From positions 62,001 through 126,000 of the forward strand of contig NZ_PTXN01000010.1 in assembly GCF_012726345.1 (NCBI RefSeq): a stretch of 64,000 nt of DNA, given 5' to 3'. The notes under the pieces were generated by a model. The model had not been told where the DNA came from, searched no databases, and was given only the letters and a program-made list of their open reading frames with translations. Position 1 is the first letter of the stretch. Each line of letters opens with the position of its first letter. The position numbers and the translations under genes are program-made. The DNA comes from Marinomonas sp. UCMA 3892. Its GTDB lineage: Bacteria; Pseudomonadota; Gammaproteobacteria; Pseudomonadales; Marinomonadaceae. This document shows positions 54,852 to 64,000 of the stretch, piece after piece.

Positions 54852-55933
54852 TAAATCAAAGTCTCTCACTTCCTAATAACGAAGAAATTACTACAGCACC
54901 AAATGGTCATCGCTTATTGTCTCTAGGTCGTCATATGACGTTATTGATTGAGAAACAGGCGATTATTCGTAATGTTTGGTTATTAATTCTGTTGGCGATA
55001 GCTTGTGTAGCAACACTTGGTATGGGCAGCATGCCAATATCGCCAAAAGAAGTCATTGCCGTGTTGTTTGGCCACGGCAATGTCATGAGTCAGTTCATCG
55101 TGCACGATTTACGCTTACCACGTTTATTAGCCGCTATATTTACTGGTGCCGCTTTTAGTTTAGCAGGATGTCTAATGCAAACTATGGCGAGAAACCGCTT
55201 AGCGACACCAGGCATAATTGGCATAGATAACGCTGCGATGGCATTCGCTGTGTCGTCAGTGGTTGGTATGGGGGTTTCACTCGCGCCTTCAGCTATGGCA
55301 TTGGCTGGTGCAGCAACTGCAACCGCTTTGGCTTTTGGCCTCGCTGGTGGCAGTGGAACACGAGGCTATCGTTTCATTGTCGCCGGCATTGGTATTGGCG
55401 CCATTGCTGGTGCGGTAACGCAATTACTATTAAGCCAAGTCAGTATCGATGTGGCAAACAGCGCCTATCCTTGGACGGTTGGTAGCTTGAGTGCTCGCGA
55501 CCCTATGATGGTCAAAGTGTTAGGCATTGGGCTTGGCACCTGTTTAGTAGCTTGCTTATTTTTGGCCTCTCAGTTTGCTTTGATGCCCTTTTCCGACCAA
55601 GTCATTACAGGTCTTGGCGCAAACATCAAACACATTCGAATCATTGCTTTAGTTTTGTGTATTACACTAACCGGCCTTGCCGTTGCGGTAGCTGGCCCTG
55701 TGGGCTTAGTTGCCTTGGTTGGTCCTGAGATCGCTAGAGTTCTGGCACGTTATCGTGGTATTCCCTTGATAAGCTCTGCGCTCACAGGCGCCCTGGTGAT
55801 GATTCTCGCCGATCTATTTGGTCGAACGGTATTGTCACCAATAGAATTACCCGTTGGTATTGTCACTGCCGTTATAGGCGGTCCTTACTTAATTTGGATA
55901 CTTGTACGACGCACTTCAAGGACTTCGTTATGA
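54848..55933 (+). CDS. FecCD-family siderophore ABC permease 2
   Basis: 361 residues; a hydrophilic N-terminal extension of about 35 residues precedes the first span. Seen: HDLRLPRLLAAIFTGAAFSLAGCLMQ, RNRLATPGIIGIDNAAMA and GPVGLVALVGPEIAR, matching FecCD permeases. ATGA overlaps join it to both neighbours, giving tight translational coupling. The two permeases are clearly homologous but only distantly alike, so they are a heterodimeric pair rather than a recent duplication. Confidence 0.93.
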   Translation: MINQSLSLPNNEEITTAPNGHRLLSLGRHMTLLIEKQAIIRNVWLLILLAIACVATLGMGSMPISPKEVIAVLFGHGNVMSQFIVHDLRLPRLLAAIFTGAAFSLAGCLMQTMARNRLATPGIIGIDNAAMAFAVSSVVGMGVSLAPSAMALAGAATATALAFGLAGGSGTRGYRFIVAGIGIGAIAGAVTQLLLSQVSIDVANSAYPWTVGSLSARDPMMVKVLGIGLGTCLVACLFLASQFALMPFSDQVITGLGANIKHIRIIALVLCITLTGLAVAVAGPVGLVALVGPEIARVLARYRGIPLISSALTGALVMILADLFGRTVLSPIELPVGIVTAVIGGPYLIWILVRRTSRTSL

Positions 55934-56763
55934 CGGCCACGTCTCTACAATTTAAACAGACATCTGAAATAAACAACCTAGCTCGTCTCGGGGCTGAAAG
56001 GCTCACCTTAAAACATGGCAAAGCCAGCATTATTGAAAATCTAGATGTTTCTCTTCCAGAAGGGAAAGTAACAGCCATCGTTGGGCCAAATGGCTGTGGC
56101 AAATCCACCGTGTTAAATGGCTTATCTCGTGTTCATTCACCCAGTTCTGGTGTTGTACTGCTCGATGGAAAAGACATTCATTCTCTTCCTTCCAAAGAAG
56201 TCGCTAGAAGACTCGCACTATTACCACAAGACACTTTAGCGCCAGATGGCATTACCATTGAAGAATTGATTCGCTTTGGCCGTCACCCCCACCAAAGTCT
56301 ACTAAAACAATGGGCTATGGATGACCAACAAGCCATCAACTACGCTTTAAACGCTGCCGATTTAGAAGGGCTTAAAGATCGATTACTAGACACGCTCTCT
56401 GGCGGACAACGCCAACGTGCTTGGATCGCCATGTCGATTGCCCAAGAAACGCCTTTGCTCTTATTGGATGAGCCTACGTCTGCGCTGGATTTAGGGCATC
56501 AGATTGAAGTCTTCGAGCTCATACGTAATTTATCAAGACAAGGCAAAACTCTCGCCATGGTAGTCCATGACTTACCAAGCGCTTGCCGATATTCTGATCA
56601 TATTATTGCTATGAAAAAAGGCGAGATCATCACCCAAGGCAGCCCCAAAGAGGTGATGACAAAAGAGCTGGTACGTGAATTATATGGTGTTGAATGCGAC
56701 CTAATTCCAGATCCGATGACTGGCAGCCCTATTCTTATTAATATGAAGCGAGTTAGAAGCTAG
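55930..56763 (+). CDS. FecE-type siderophore ABC transporter ATPase
   Basis: 277-residue ATPase energising the importer. Walker A is GPNGCGKST, the signature LSGGQRQRAW and Walker B LLLLDEPTSALD, with the H-loop in MVVHDLPSACRY. The ATG at 55930 overlaps the permease stop by 4 bases; an in-frame start at 55894 lies inside the permease gene and is rejected. Closes the four-gene operon; a symmetric terminator follows. Confidence 0.94.
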   Translation: MTATSLQFKQTSEINNLARLGAERLTLKHGKASIIENLDVSLPEGKVTAIVGPNGCGKSTVLNGLSRVHSPSSGVVLLDGKDIHSLPSKEVARRLALLPQDTLAPDGITIEELIRFGRHPHQSLLKQWAMDDQQAINYALNAADLEGLKDRLLDTLSGGQRQRAWIAMSIAQETPLLLLDEPTSALDLGHQIEVFELIRNLSRQGKTLAMVVHDLPSACRYSDHIIAMKKGEIITQGSPKEVMTKELVRELYGVECDLIPDPMTGSPILINMKRVRS

Positions 56764-56794
56764 TTTTTTATTTTCTTGAAGTAAAACGGACTTA

Positions 56795-56831
56795 AAACGC
56801 CCTTTAGCTATCTCTTTACTAAAGGGCGTTT
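56795..56831. terminator. Bidirectional terminator between the two ABC transporter operons
   Basis: 13-base arms AAACGCCCTTTAG / CTAAAGGGCGTTT with an 11-base loop. The flanking T and A tracts are short, so efficiency may be moderate. Confidence 0.8.
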
Positions 56832-56848
56832 AATCTAAATAAACACCT

Positions 56849-57535
56849 CTAATTATAGAATTTTTCTTGATCAATTCGCCCCGCTTTCATAGTAACAGCA
56901 TGATCACACATATAATCCACCACATCTGGATCATGACTGACCATTACCATAGTTAAATCTCGCTTGGCTTTTAAATCATTTAATAGATTTAGAATTTCCG
57001 CCTGCACAGACATATCCAAGGCTGACGTAGGTTCATCCAATAACAAAAGCTTTGGTTCCAGCAACAAGGCACGAATAATCGCCACTCGCTGACGCTGGCC
57101 GCCAGACAATTGATGGGGATATCGATCAATCATGTTTTCAGCCAAACCAACTTGCTTAAAACCTTCACTCAAACGATCATCAATATCTTGATAACCCAGC
57201 AATTTCAACGGTTCTGACAAAGCACGACGCAGACGATGCTTAGGGTGCAAAGAAGCATAAGGATCTTGAAATACCATTTGCACACGGCGACGCAAGTCAC
57301 CAGTGAACACCTTGCCAGCAGTCAAGGGCTTATCCAACATGTTTATACTTCCGCTCCAATGCGGATTTAACCCAGCCAACACCCAAAGCAAAGTCGACTT
57401 ACCACATCCAGAAGGGCCAACCAAACCAAAGCACTCGCCAGCTTTAACAGTCAAATTTACATCATGGACAACAGTATTACGCTCCGAGCCTTGAACATGA
57501 CTGATACTGACGTCATTTAATTCGATCAAGTTCAT
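56849..57535 (-). CDS. Peptide/nickel-type ABC transporter ATPase, DppF-like
   Basis: 228-residue ATPase with Walker A GPSGCGKST, signature LSGGQRQRVA and Walker B LLLLDEPTSALD. It is about 100 residues shorter than DppF/OppF because the C-terminal oligopeptide-type tail is missing; the sequence ends soon after the switch histidine region (MVSHDPDVVDYM). It resembles NikE-like short partners. Its ATG overlaps the upstream ATPase stop (57532-57535). Last gene of the five-gene importer. Confidence 0.9.
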   Translation of the reverse strand: MNLIELNDVSISHVQGSERNTVVHDVNLTVKAGECFGLVGPSGCGKSTLLWVLAGLNPHWSGSINMLDKPLTAGKVFTGDLRRRVQMVFQDPYASLHPKHRLRRALSEPLKLLGYQDIDDRLSEGFKQVGLAENMIDRYPHQLSGGQRQRVAIIRALLLEPKLLLLDEPTSALDMSVQAEILNLLNDLKAKRDLTMVMVSHDPDVVDYMCDHAVTMKAGRIDQEKFYN

Positions 57536-58383
57536 CGAGCGGCCCCTTCGGTTAAACTGGCTATCTGTTTCCGATTCAAGATAGGCAATGATTTACCTCG
57601 TTTATCAATATTCGGACGACATGACCATAAGGTTTTCGTATACGGATGTGACGCGTTGGATAATTCAGATGCCGCCAACTGGTCAATCAACTGACCTTGA
57701 TACATAACCAATACCCGCTCGCAATAATCTGCCACTTGCTGCAAATCATGACTAATCAATAACAAGCCCATATTGCGCTCTTCAACCAAGGAAGAAATTA
57801 ACTCTAAGACCTGATCTCTCACCGCATGATCTAGTGCCGACGTCGGTTCATCAGCAATCAAAAACTGCGGATCATTTATCAAAGCTATTGCTAACATCAC
57901 TCGCTGCCCCATTCCGCCTGACAACTGATGAGGATACATCTTGCGTAGTTGGGCTGGATTCGATAATCCAACGGCATCCAGCATATGTTCGACTTTTTCG
58001 ATTCGCACATTTTTCGATAAAGACTGATGTAGCACCAAAGGCTCAGCCACTTGTCGGCCAATATTTTGTGTCGGATTCAACGCGTATTTAGGATCTTGCA
58101 GCACCATAGCAACTTGCTTACCACGCAATTGATTCCATTGTCTTTGATTATAAGGCAAGACGGCTTCGCCAAGCAGTTCAAAGCGATCCGCCTGAACGTG
58201 TAAAGAATCTGGTAGCAATCCCATTAACGAACGTGCGGTAAGTGATTTTCCTGAGCCAGATTCTCCAACAAGCGCAACCCGTTCACGCCCCATCGAAAAA
58301 TCAATGCCTTTAACCAATTCTGTGCCGCCTTCCAAACCAATTTTCAGGTTCTCGATGCGAATCAAACTTGAATTATTTGTCAT
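57532..58383 (-). CDS. Peptide/nickel-type ABC transporter ATPase, DppD-like
   Basis: 283-residue ATPase: Walker A GESGSGKSLT, signature LSGGMGQRVM, Walker B LIADEPTSALD. The ATG at 58383 is chosen because it gives a normal start (MTNNSSLIRIENL) and overlaps the preceding permease gene by 11 bases; the frame remains open to 58488, within the permease. A partial C-terminal tail (SHPYTKTLWSCRP) typical of this family is retained. Works with the DppF-like ATPase as a heterodimer. Confidence 0.91.
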   Translation of the reverse strand: MTNNSSLIRIENLKIGLEGGTELVKGIDFSMGRERVALVGESGSGKSLTARSLMGLLPDSLHVQADRFELLGEAVLPYNQRQWNQLRGKQVAMVLQDPKYALNPTQNIGRQVAEPLVLHQSLSKNVRIEKVEHMLDAVGLSNPAQLRKMYPHQLSGGMGQRVMLAIALINDPQFLIADEPTSALDHAVRDQVLELISSLVEERNMGLLLISHDLQQVADYCERVLVMYQGQLIDQLAASELSNASHPYTKTLWSCRPNIDKRGKSLPILNRKQIASLTEGAAR

Positions 58384-59245
58384 GACGAGGATCCATTTTA
58401 TCTCTAAGTCCATCACCCAGCAGGTTAAAAGCAAGGCTAGCGAACAAAATAGCAAAACCGGGCACCGCAGCAACCCACCATTGATCAAATATCACACGAC
58501 TACCACTGGATACCATAGACCCCCACTCTGCCGTCGGCGGCTGAATGCCCATACCTAAAAAGCCAAGGCCAGCTGCAGCAAGAATAATCCCCCCTAAATT
58601 CAGCGCAGCTCGAACAATCGCACTCGGCAAAACCAAAGGTAAGATATGGCCCACAATCAAACGCAAACCTGTTACACCTTGCATTCTAGCCGCTGACAAA
58701 TAATCACTGCGGCGAATAGACAAGGTTTCTGTTCTCGCTTGTCGCGCAAATGAAGGCCAACTAGTAAACGCCAAAGCTAATGCGCCATTCATTAAGCCTG
58801 GCCCTAAAATAGAAACCAAAGCCAATGCAATAACCAAACTAGGTAAAGACATAACAATGTCAGTAATACGCATCAAGATACGCTCGACCCAACCGCCAAA
58901 ATAGCCTGCAAAAATGCCCACAGCCAAGCCAATAGGAACCGTCAGAATGACTACCAGACTTACTAAAATAAGTGTTGGGCGAGCACCGAATAAGACGCGG
59001 GAGAATAAATCACGGCCAAAACGGTCAGTACCAAACCAATGCACAGCATCGGGGGCCAATAATCTGTCTTGGATATTTTGAACATTAGGATCAAAGGGTG
59101 ATAGAAGCGGCGCGAGCAAAGCCAAGCCTAATAGCATCATCACCATGATTAAGCCGATATTAAAAGTATTCAACCAGCGAGGTAGCCGAAAGCGACGCTT
59201 CTTCTGTATTGTATGAGAGTTAAGGTTATTTGTTGAATCCATCAT
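58373..59245 (-). CDS. Peptide/nickel-type ABC permease, DppC-like
   Basis: 290-residue permease with an N-terminal cytoplasmic tail rich in Arg/Lys (KKRRFRLPRW), then about six spans. Seen: DRFGRDLFSRVLFGARPTL and the coupling motif of the EAA region (AARMQGVTGLRLIVGHILP). The ATG at 59245 makes an ATGA overlap with the DppB-like stop; an earlier in-frame ATG at 59266 lacks a ribosome site. Substrate not determinable. Confidence 0.9.
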   Translation of the reverse strand: MMDSTNNLNSHTIQKKRRFRLPRWLNTFNIGLIMVMMLLGLALLAPLLSPFDPNVQNIQDRLLAPDAVHWFGTDRFGRDLFSRVLFGARPTLILVSLVVILTVPIGLAVGIFAGYFGGWVERILMRITDIVMSLPSLVIALALVSILGPGLMNGALALAFTSWPSFARQARTETLSIRRSDYLSAARMQGVTGLRLIVGHILPLVLPSAIVRAALNLGGIILAAAGLGFLGMGIQPPTAEWGSMVSSGSRVIFDQWWVAAVPGFAILFASLAFNLLGDGLRDKMDPRHDK

Positions 59246-60300
59246 CTTGTTCTTGGGTCCACCCATTTAGTGAGTGCGTCGGCAAATGTATTTAGCAAAA
59301 TAAAACAGGTACCAATTAATAACGTTGAACCTAATATCGCAGAAATATCCGAAGCAAATAATGCACTGGTTAAGTAACGACCAAGCCCAGGCCAAGCAAA
59401 TACCGTTTCTGTTAATACGGCACCTTCTAACAAGCTTGCATAAGACAAAGCCAGAATTGTGATTAAAGTGCCCAATACGTTAGGAAAGACGTGCACCACT
59501 AGAATTCGAAGACGACTTGCGCCCTTAGCTTGCGCCAAAATCACATATTCCTTATTGGTCTCTTCTAGCATGACAGCACGCAACAATCGCGTAATCGACG
59601 CCATAGAAAGTAGCGCCAGTACAGCCACAGGTAACCATAAATGCGCAATCGCATTTTTAATTATTTCCACATCCCCACTACGAATGGCATCAACTAAAAT
59701 AAAACCGCTGTTTTGCGTCATCGTATAGGTATAAATATCGTCTAATCGGCCAGGCCCTGCTGACCAATGTAAAGTGGCATAAAACAATAACAGCCCCAAT
59801 AAACCAAGCCAAAACACGGGTACAGAATAACCCAGCAAGGACACAAATCGCGCCAAATGATCCATCCAACTACCTGGCTTATACACAGCCATTCCAGCAA
59901 GCAAAATACCAAAGAAAGCACCGAAAAACATGGCACAGGTTGCCAGCTCAATCGTCGCTGGAAAAGTCCGCATCAAATCGTTAACGACTGGTTGCTGAGT
60001 TAGCTGAGAAACACCCAAATCGCCCTGAGATAATCGCCCCAAGTAATGAAGAAATTGCATTGGTAAAGGCTGATCTAAACCTAATTCATGACGAGCCTGT
60101 TGGTACGTCGCCTCACTGGCATGATCTCCTACCAGCTGCAAAACAGGATCAACAGGTGCAGCACGAGACAATATAAAGGTAAAAACCAGCAAGCCGAATA
60201 AGGTCAGCGCCAATGAAACAAGGCCGCTCGCCAGAGTCTTGACGCGGCCTATCCAAAGTCGGCGCGTTTTCGCGCCGAGTGACAGTGTTGAAACGCTCAT
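59242..60300 (-). CDS. Peptide/nickel-type ABC permease, DppB-like
   Basis: 352-residue permease with six spans. Seen: DHASEATYQQARHELGLDQPLPMQF in the first periplasmic loop, FPATIELA, and the EAA-type coupling segment AKGASRLRILVVHVFPN. Starts 16 bases after the substrate-binding gene and overlaps the DppC-like gene by 4 bases. Together with it forms the membrane channel. Confidence 0.92.
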   Translation of the reverse strand: MSVSTLSLGAKTRRLWIGRVKTLASGLVSLALTLFGLLVFTFILSRAAPVDPVLQLVGDHASEATYQQARHELGLDQPLPMQFLHYLGRLSQGDLGVSQLTQQPVVNDLMRTFPATIELATCAMFFGAFFGILLAGMAVYKPGSWMDHLARFVSLLGYSVPVFWLGLLGLLLFYATLHWSAGPGRLDDIYTYTMTQNSGFILVDAIRSGDVEIIKNAIAHLWLPVAVLALLSMASITRLLRAVMLEETNKEYVILAQAKGASRLRILVVHVFPNVLGTLITILALSYASLLEGAVLTETVFAWPGLGRYLTSALFASDISAILGSTLLIGTCFILLNTFADALTKWVDPRTR

Positions 60301-60316
60301 TATTTAGAGGTGCCCA

Positions 60317-61882
60317 TTATTTAGAAACGTTCTTGTAATAAACCATATCTGGCATTATGCCCTGTACGTAGCCTTGCAAGTCTTCTCGAATAGCAACTAG
60401 CTTTTTGTTTTGCAAGCCAACAACAATAGGTGAGCTTTCACGAACTTTTTTCTGCAAGGCTTGGTACATTTCAGTACGTTTTGCTTCATCTGTTTCAGCT
60501 CGAGCCGCAATGGTCATCTTGCTTAACTCTGGAATCTGCCAGTTAGCACGCCACGCGAGAGTTTTTGAACCATTTTCAGGGTTATACGCAAACGCTGACG
60601 CATTGGTGTTTGGATCAAAATAGTCTGGGCCCCAAGCAGTCACTGTGGCTTCAAAATTATGACTATTCACTTCACTAGAAACCTGACTGCTAATGCCCGG
60701 AATCAATTCCACTTTAATGCCTGCACGCTCAAAACTCGCTTGCAAAGCTTGCGCAACATCCAAATACGGCGGCTGATTGCTGACAATTAACTTGAAGTGA
60801 GGATTTTTAATGCCCGCTTCTTTCAGGATGGCTTTCGCTTTTTCTGGATCATAGCGGTATGGCTGATCAGTCAACGCACCATTGAAACCAACTGGTAAAA
60901 ACGATTGCTGAACTTGAAACTGACCGCGCATCAAATCAACGCCAATACCTTTGTAGTCAAACGCCCAATGTGCGGCTTCCCAGAATTTCGGATTGCCCAA
61001 ATCTGGGTTATTTTCCACCTTGGTATTAAACAAAATGTAGTACAAAGAAGCATAAGGTAAAGCCAAAGTTTTCACGCCTTTTTTACCTTGCAATGATTGA
61101 AACTGATCCGAACCTAAATTACGGGCAATGTCCGCATCACCTTGCTCAATCAGTAACTGACGAGTTGCCGCATCAGGCACATTCTTCATCAAAATCAAAT
61201 CTAGCTTAGGTGCGCCACCTGGCGAAGTTTTATTCGCAGACAACACCAAGGCTTCATGGGGAATGTATTGTTTAATCTGAAAAGGGCCACTACCCGCTGA
61301 ATGATTATTCAACCAAGCATGACCAAGATCGCCGTTCTCAGCATTCGCCATTGCGGTCTTTTCATCAACAATAGAAGACGCAGGTGCAGACAATAGGCTC
61401 AATACAAATGAAGGTCCGACACTCACATCCCAAGTGATTTTCACTTTATCATCGGCAATTTTCTGAATGTGACTATCAACATTGTCTTTATTCCAACCCA
61501 ATTGAGTCAAAATAAACGACGGCGCTAGATTCAGCTTAACCACGCGCCCCAAAGAAAAGACAACATCTTCTGGACGAACTGGATTACCACTAGCGAACTC
61601 CGCACCTTTGCGCAGAGTTAACGTTAAACTGTTGGATGTTGATTCCCAACTAGACGCCAAAGTAGGCTCCAGACTGGTTGGATTTTGTGGGTCAGATTGA
61701 ACCAAACGTTGATAAACATTGGTAAAGGTTTGTACAGAGGTTAATTCAAAACCTTGTGCTGGATCTAAGCTGGTAACATCGTCTAATGATTGTGCCACAA
61801 CTAAGGCATTTGGTGGCGTTGCTGCAAAAGCAGAAAAGCTACTGGCGCAAACCAGCAAACTTGTTGCTAATAGTTTTTTCAT
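60317..61882 (-). CDS. ABC transporter substrate-binding protein, family 5 (peptide/nickel type)
   Basis: 521-residue periplasmic protein with signal peptide (about 1-20, ending FSAFA). Seen: LVVAQSLDDVTSLDPAQGFE and RKGAEFASGNPVRPEDVVFS, the SBP_bac_5 signature region, and AWGPDYFDPNTNA. The family binds dipeptides, oligopeptides, nickel chelates or other small molecules; nothing in the sequence decides which. It lacks an N-terminal lipobox, so it should be soluble. First gene of the five-gene importer. Confidence 0.93.
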   Translation of the reverse strand: MKKLLATSLLVCASSFSAFAATPPNALVVAQSLDDVTSLDPAQGFELTSVQTFTNVYQRLVQSDPQNPTSLEPTLASSWESTSNSLTLTLRKGAEFASGNPVRPEDVVFSLGRVVKLNLAPSFILTQLGWNKDNVDSHIQKIADDKVKITWDVSVGPSFVLSLLSAPASSIVDEKTAMANAENGDLGHAWLNNHSAGSGPFQIKQYIPHEALVLSANKTSPGGAPKLDLILMKNVPDAATRQLLIEQGDADIARNLGSDQFQSLQGKKGVKTLALPYASLYYILFNTKVENNPDLGNPKFWEAAHWAFDYKGIGVDLMRGQFQVQQSFLPVGFNGALTDQPYRYDPEKAKAILKEAGIKNPHFKLIVSNQPPYLDVAQALQASFERAGIKVELIPGISSQVSSEVNSHNFEATVTAWGPDYFDPNTNASAFAYNPENGSKTLAWRANWQIPELSKMTIAARAETDEAKRTEMYQALQKKVRESSPIVVGLQNKKLVAIREDLQGYVQGIMPDMVYYKNVSK

Positions 61883-62283
61883 AAATATAGCATCCTGATA
61901 ATCGGTTCATTGTATGTAAAATAATGAATGTCAAAGAATAAGCTAAAACAATAGCCATGTTATCTATATAAAAAATATAGATCTCTTTAGTAATTAAAAT
62001 AAGTGGATTTTTTTAGAGTTATTGTTTGATGTTCTTGTTTTAGAGTGATCAGACCGCTTTATCTAACAAAATTAAGCAGTAGAGCACACAAAAGTTATGC
62101 TCTGACTGACATGATAACAATCTAAACATAAAACAGATAATCAGCATTACTGATAAGCTTATTACCTGATAACCAACATCAAACTGCATAAGCAAAAAAC
62201 GCCCAATGCAATACATCGAGCGTTTTTTATAACTAAAGATAGAACGTAAATCGGATTACTATACAAGACCTACTTGAAAGGCA
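61883..62283. other. AT-rich intergenic region upstream of the peptide ABC operon
   Basis: 401 bases without a credible gene. It contains the promoter region of the substrate-binding gene, with AGGA before its ATG. Apart from the Hsp70-gene terminator at its far end and a short AT palindrome near 62153 (ATAAGCTTAT), nothing specific is visible. Confidence 0.4.
62194..62228 (-). terminator. Terminator after the Hsp70-family gene
   Basis: AAAAAACGC / GCGTTTTTT arms with a 17-base loop and T-runs on both strands; it lies about 55 bases past the stop at 62284. Confidence 0.7.
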
Positions 62284-64000
62284 CTACAAGCGCAATCCAA
62301 TTGGCAAACTTTCACCAACTAAGGCATTAAGCTCGTCGCTGTTAATCTCAATTTGACTTTCTAAACGCTCAAGCCATTGAACTGGGCATTTGTCTTTTTT
62401 GAGTTTGTTCGCCACTTTTTTGCGTAAAGCGCTGAGTTTATCGGATTCACCAACGCTGACTTGGCTCATCAGAACGGCTGCCAAACCTGCTTGCTTACGC
62501 TTTTTCCAATCTTCTTTAAGTGTAACTTCTAGGATCGGAAAGAGCTTATTCTCAGCAATTCTTTGCTCTTGCTTTCCAGATAAAAGATGACGGGAGGCAA
62601 TTCGTCCTATCGTCCACCAAGCAGTATCCGGCTCAGAGGTTTTTTGTAAACGTTTTAGTAACCAATCTATTGCGGTGGTTTTATCTTCATTAGACAAACT
62701 CTCTAACGCACCAACCAAACGAATTAAATCGTCACTGGACTTAGTGGTCAGAGCTTTCATCTTGTCACGAGAACGCTGCCCTGTTGGCGAATAGTATTGG
62801 CTAAATTGTTTGAACAAGTACGTTTGTTGTTCAATAGATAAACCGCCTGCGATACGACGATATAAAGTCCAATATTGCCCCCAAACAGGCGCGGTGTCGA
62901 ACTGAGCACCGGCTTTAGTGGCATTCACCACTTGCTGTACACGAGCCAAATCATCCGCAGCGCCAAAGCCAGGACGTAAACAATAGCCCATCAACTGCAA
63001 CCATTGACGCTCATGCTGAGCACTTTTGGTTCGACCAGATTTAAGACTTAAAAGCTTATCGACCAAACGTCGCGATGTGGCAAGGTTCCAATCATCACGA
63101 TTACCCAGTAACTGCTCCAAATCCTGTTTAAGAGATTTTACCAAGTCCGGATTTTGCTTTTGACCCGCGCTAGAAAAACACTTCGCTAAATGCTCTTCCG
63201 CTTGGCCCATATTGGCATGCAGTAAACCACTTTCATCAGATTGCTCAGAGTCTTGCGAAGAACTAGCTTGGGTTGAAAAATCCAAACGCCATTGGTCTTT
63301 CTGGTTGTTCGCGTTTAACACTACTTGCAACACCCCCACTTCGGTCATTTGCACCGATAGCGTTACGGCTGTTTCTTGCGAATCGATGGAGCCATCCAGC
63401 TCGGTCATCAAGGTAGAAATATAGTGCAATCCATCTTGATCACGTACTCTGCCAACCACACATTCAAGATGATCGTCAGAGCGATACAAAGGGAACTGTA
63501 CTTGCTGGCCCAGAGTGACAAAGAACTCTTGTTCTAAGCGAATGGTTTCGCCTTTTAAAGTGCCTTTTGGCAAAATGCCGACAAATTCATTCTCGCCAAC
63601 TTTAAGGTATAAACTGTGCGCCACGCCACTTTCAATGCGTGTACTTTCGCCTGCTAGGGCGTTTAAATACATGGCGGCACCTTTGGCAACCGCATCGTTA
63701 GGTTCGTCTGCAGAGCAGGCTAAAATAGGCTTAGAAGACCAAGTATTCAGCTGTTCTAGTAAACGAGCTTTTAACACAGGACTGTTAAATAAACCGCCGT
63801 TAAATAAAACTGCATCTGGCATAATCGAGCCGGTTGCGGCTTCGATTACTGCTCCATGTTGCTGTAAAAAAGCCGCTAAATGCCGTGTGAAAGCAGGATC
63901 TGACTCATAAGGCAAACCCAAGGTGTGCATGGCATAATCGCTCTTTTGCACCTTATCATCACTCTTCACCAAAGGAAAAAAACCGTTACGGATTTGTTCT
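62284..64000 (-). CDS. Hsp70-family (DUF3731) protein, 5' end outside window
   Basis: 572 codons reach the right edge still open. The first visible part is the end of an Hsp70-like nucleotide-binding domain (MPDAVLFNGGLFNSPVLKARL, then SKPILACSADEPNDAVAKGAAMYLN), and the rest is the all-helical DUF3731-type C-terminus instead of a DnaK substrate-binding domain. Such large Hsp70 relatives of about 900 residues are known in Pseudomonas-type genomes without assigned role, and are distinct from DnaK and HscA. A GTG at 63972 is only an internal valine codon (FFPLVKSDD continues upstream), so it is not the start. Confidence 0.85.
   Translation of the reverse strand, partial: EQIRNGFFPLVKSDDKVQKSDYAMHTLGLPYESDPAFTRHLAAFLQQHGAVIEAATGSIMPDAVLFNGGLFNSPVLKARLLEQLNTWSSKPILACSADEPNDAVAKGAAMYLNALAGESTRIESGVAHSLYLKVGENEFVGILPKGTLKGETIRLEQEFFVTLGQQVQFPLYRSDDHLECVVGRVRDQDGLHYISTLMTELDGSIDSQETAVTLSVQMTEVGVLQVVLNANNQKDQWRLDFSTQASSSQDSEQSDESGLLHANMGQAEEHLAKCFSSAGQKQNPDLVKSLKQDLEQLLGNRDDWNLATSRRLVDKLLSLKSGRTKSAQHERQWLQLMGYCLRPGFGAADDLARVQQVVNATKAGAQFDTAPVWGQYWTLYRRIAGGLSIEQQTYLFKQFSQYYSPTGQRSRDKMKALTTKSSDDLIRLVGALESLSNEDKTTAIDWLLKRLQKTSEPDTAWWTIGRIASRHLLSGKQEQRIAENKLFPILEVTLKEDWKKRKQAGLAAVLMSQVSVGESDKLSALRKKVANKLKKDKCPVQWLERLESQIEINSDELNALVGESLPIGLRL

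Overview
The window is a moderately AT-rich stretch of a gammaproteobacterial chromosome. Gene content and order (leuC-leuD-leuB-asd behind a divergent LysR gene, glnS-cysS, ppiB-lpxH, lpxH-type lipid A synthesis, rraA, miaE, an EfpL/YeiP-type factor) suggest a marine Oceanospirillales-type organism such as Marinomonas or a close relative. The genus is inferred from recognised protein families only. I found no rRNA, tRNA, CRISPR array, insertion sequence or prophage. Most of the window is core genome, with accessory genes mainly between 29 and 53 kb.

Layout. 1-6 kb: topA (3' end off the window), two membrane-anchored proteins of unknown role, a universal stress protein and cysS. 6-13 kb: glnS upstream of cysS; an operon of a MarR-acetyltransferase fusion with azlC and azlD; queC and queE of queuosine synthesis; ppiB-lpxH. 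13-21 kb: an NSS sodium symporter, a small unknown gene, miaE, a membrane pseudokinase joined to a formylglycine-generating-enzyme-like domain, and a long-form acnB behind an unusual leader. 21-29 kb: hpf, a YoaK-family membrane protein, leuCDB-asd with its LysR neighbour, and an MFS transporter. 29-34 kb: an orphan GH13 alpha-glucosidase, perM-tusA divergent from an M48 (BepA-like) protease, and two tandem small periplasmic paralogues. 34-42 kb: a lone tyrosine recombinase, moaCDE, a 7TM-degenerate GGDEF-EAL protein, a membrane J-protein with an SH3 domain, and trmJ. 42-52 kb: a chemoreceptor, yeiP/efpL, a MazG-like hydrolase with an M14 peptidase, an acidic unknown, rraA with hairpins at both ends, marC, a butanediol-dehydrogenase-type enzyme, a GNAT, an exported ParB-like protein and a lipase. 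52.6-56.8 kb: a siderophore ABC importer behind a Fur-like site. 56.8-61.9 kb: a complete peptide/nickel-type ABC importer. 62.2 kb to the end: an Hsp70/DUF3731 protein cut by the window edge.

Genes that work together: leuCDB for leucine plus asd for the aspartate family; queC/queE for the queuosine precursor; moaC/D/E for molybdopterin, with a TusA-family protein nearby that might feed sulfur metabolism; the four-gene Fe-siderophore importer with ATGA overlaps; and the five-gene peptide ABC importer.

The best leads for something undescribed are the pseudokinase-FGE fusion, the rraA 5' hairpin that buries its own ribosome binding site, the acnB leader with a Cys-Cys short reading frame, the tandem secreted paralogue pair, and the membrane J-SH3 protein. 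None of these amounts to a demonstrated new system from sequence alone.
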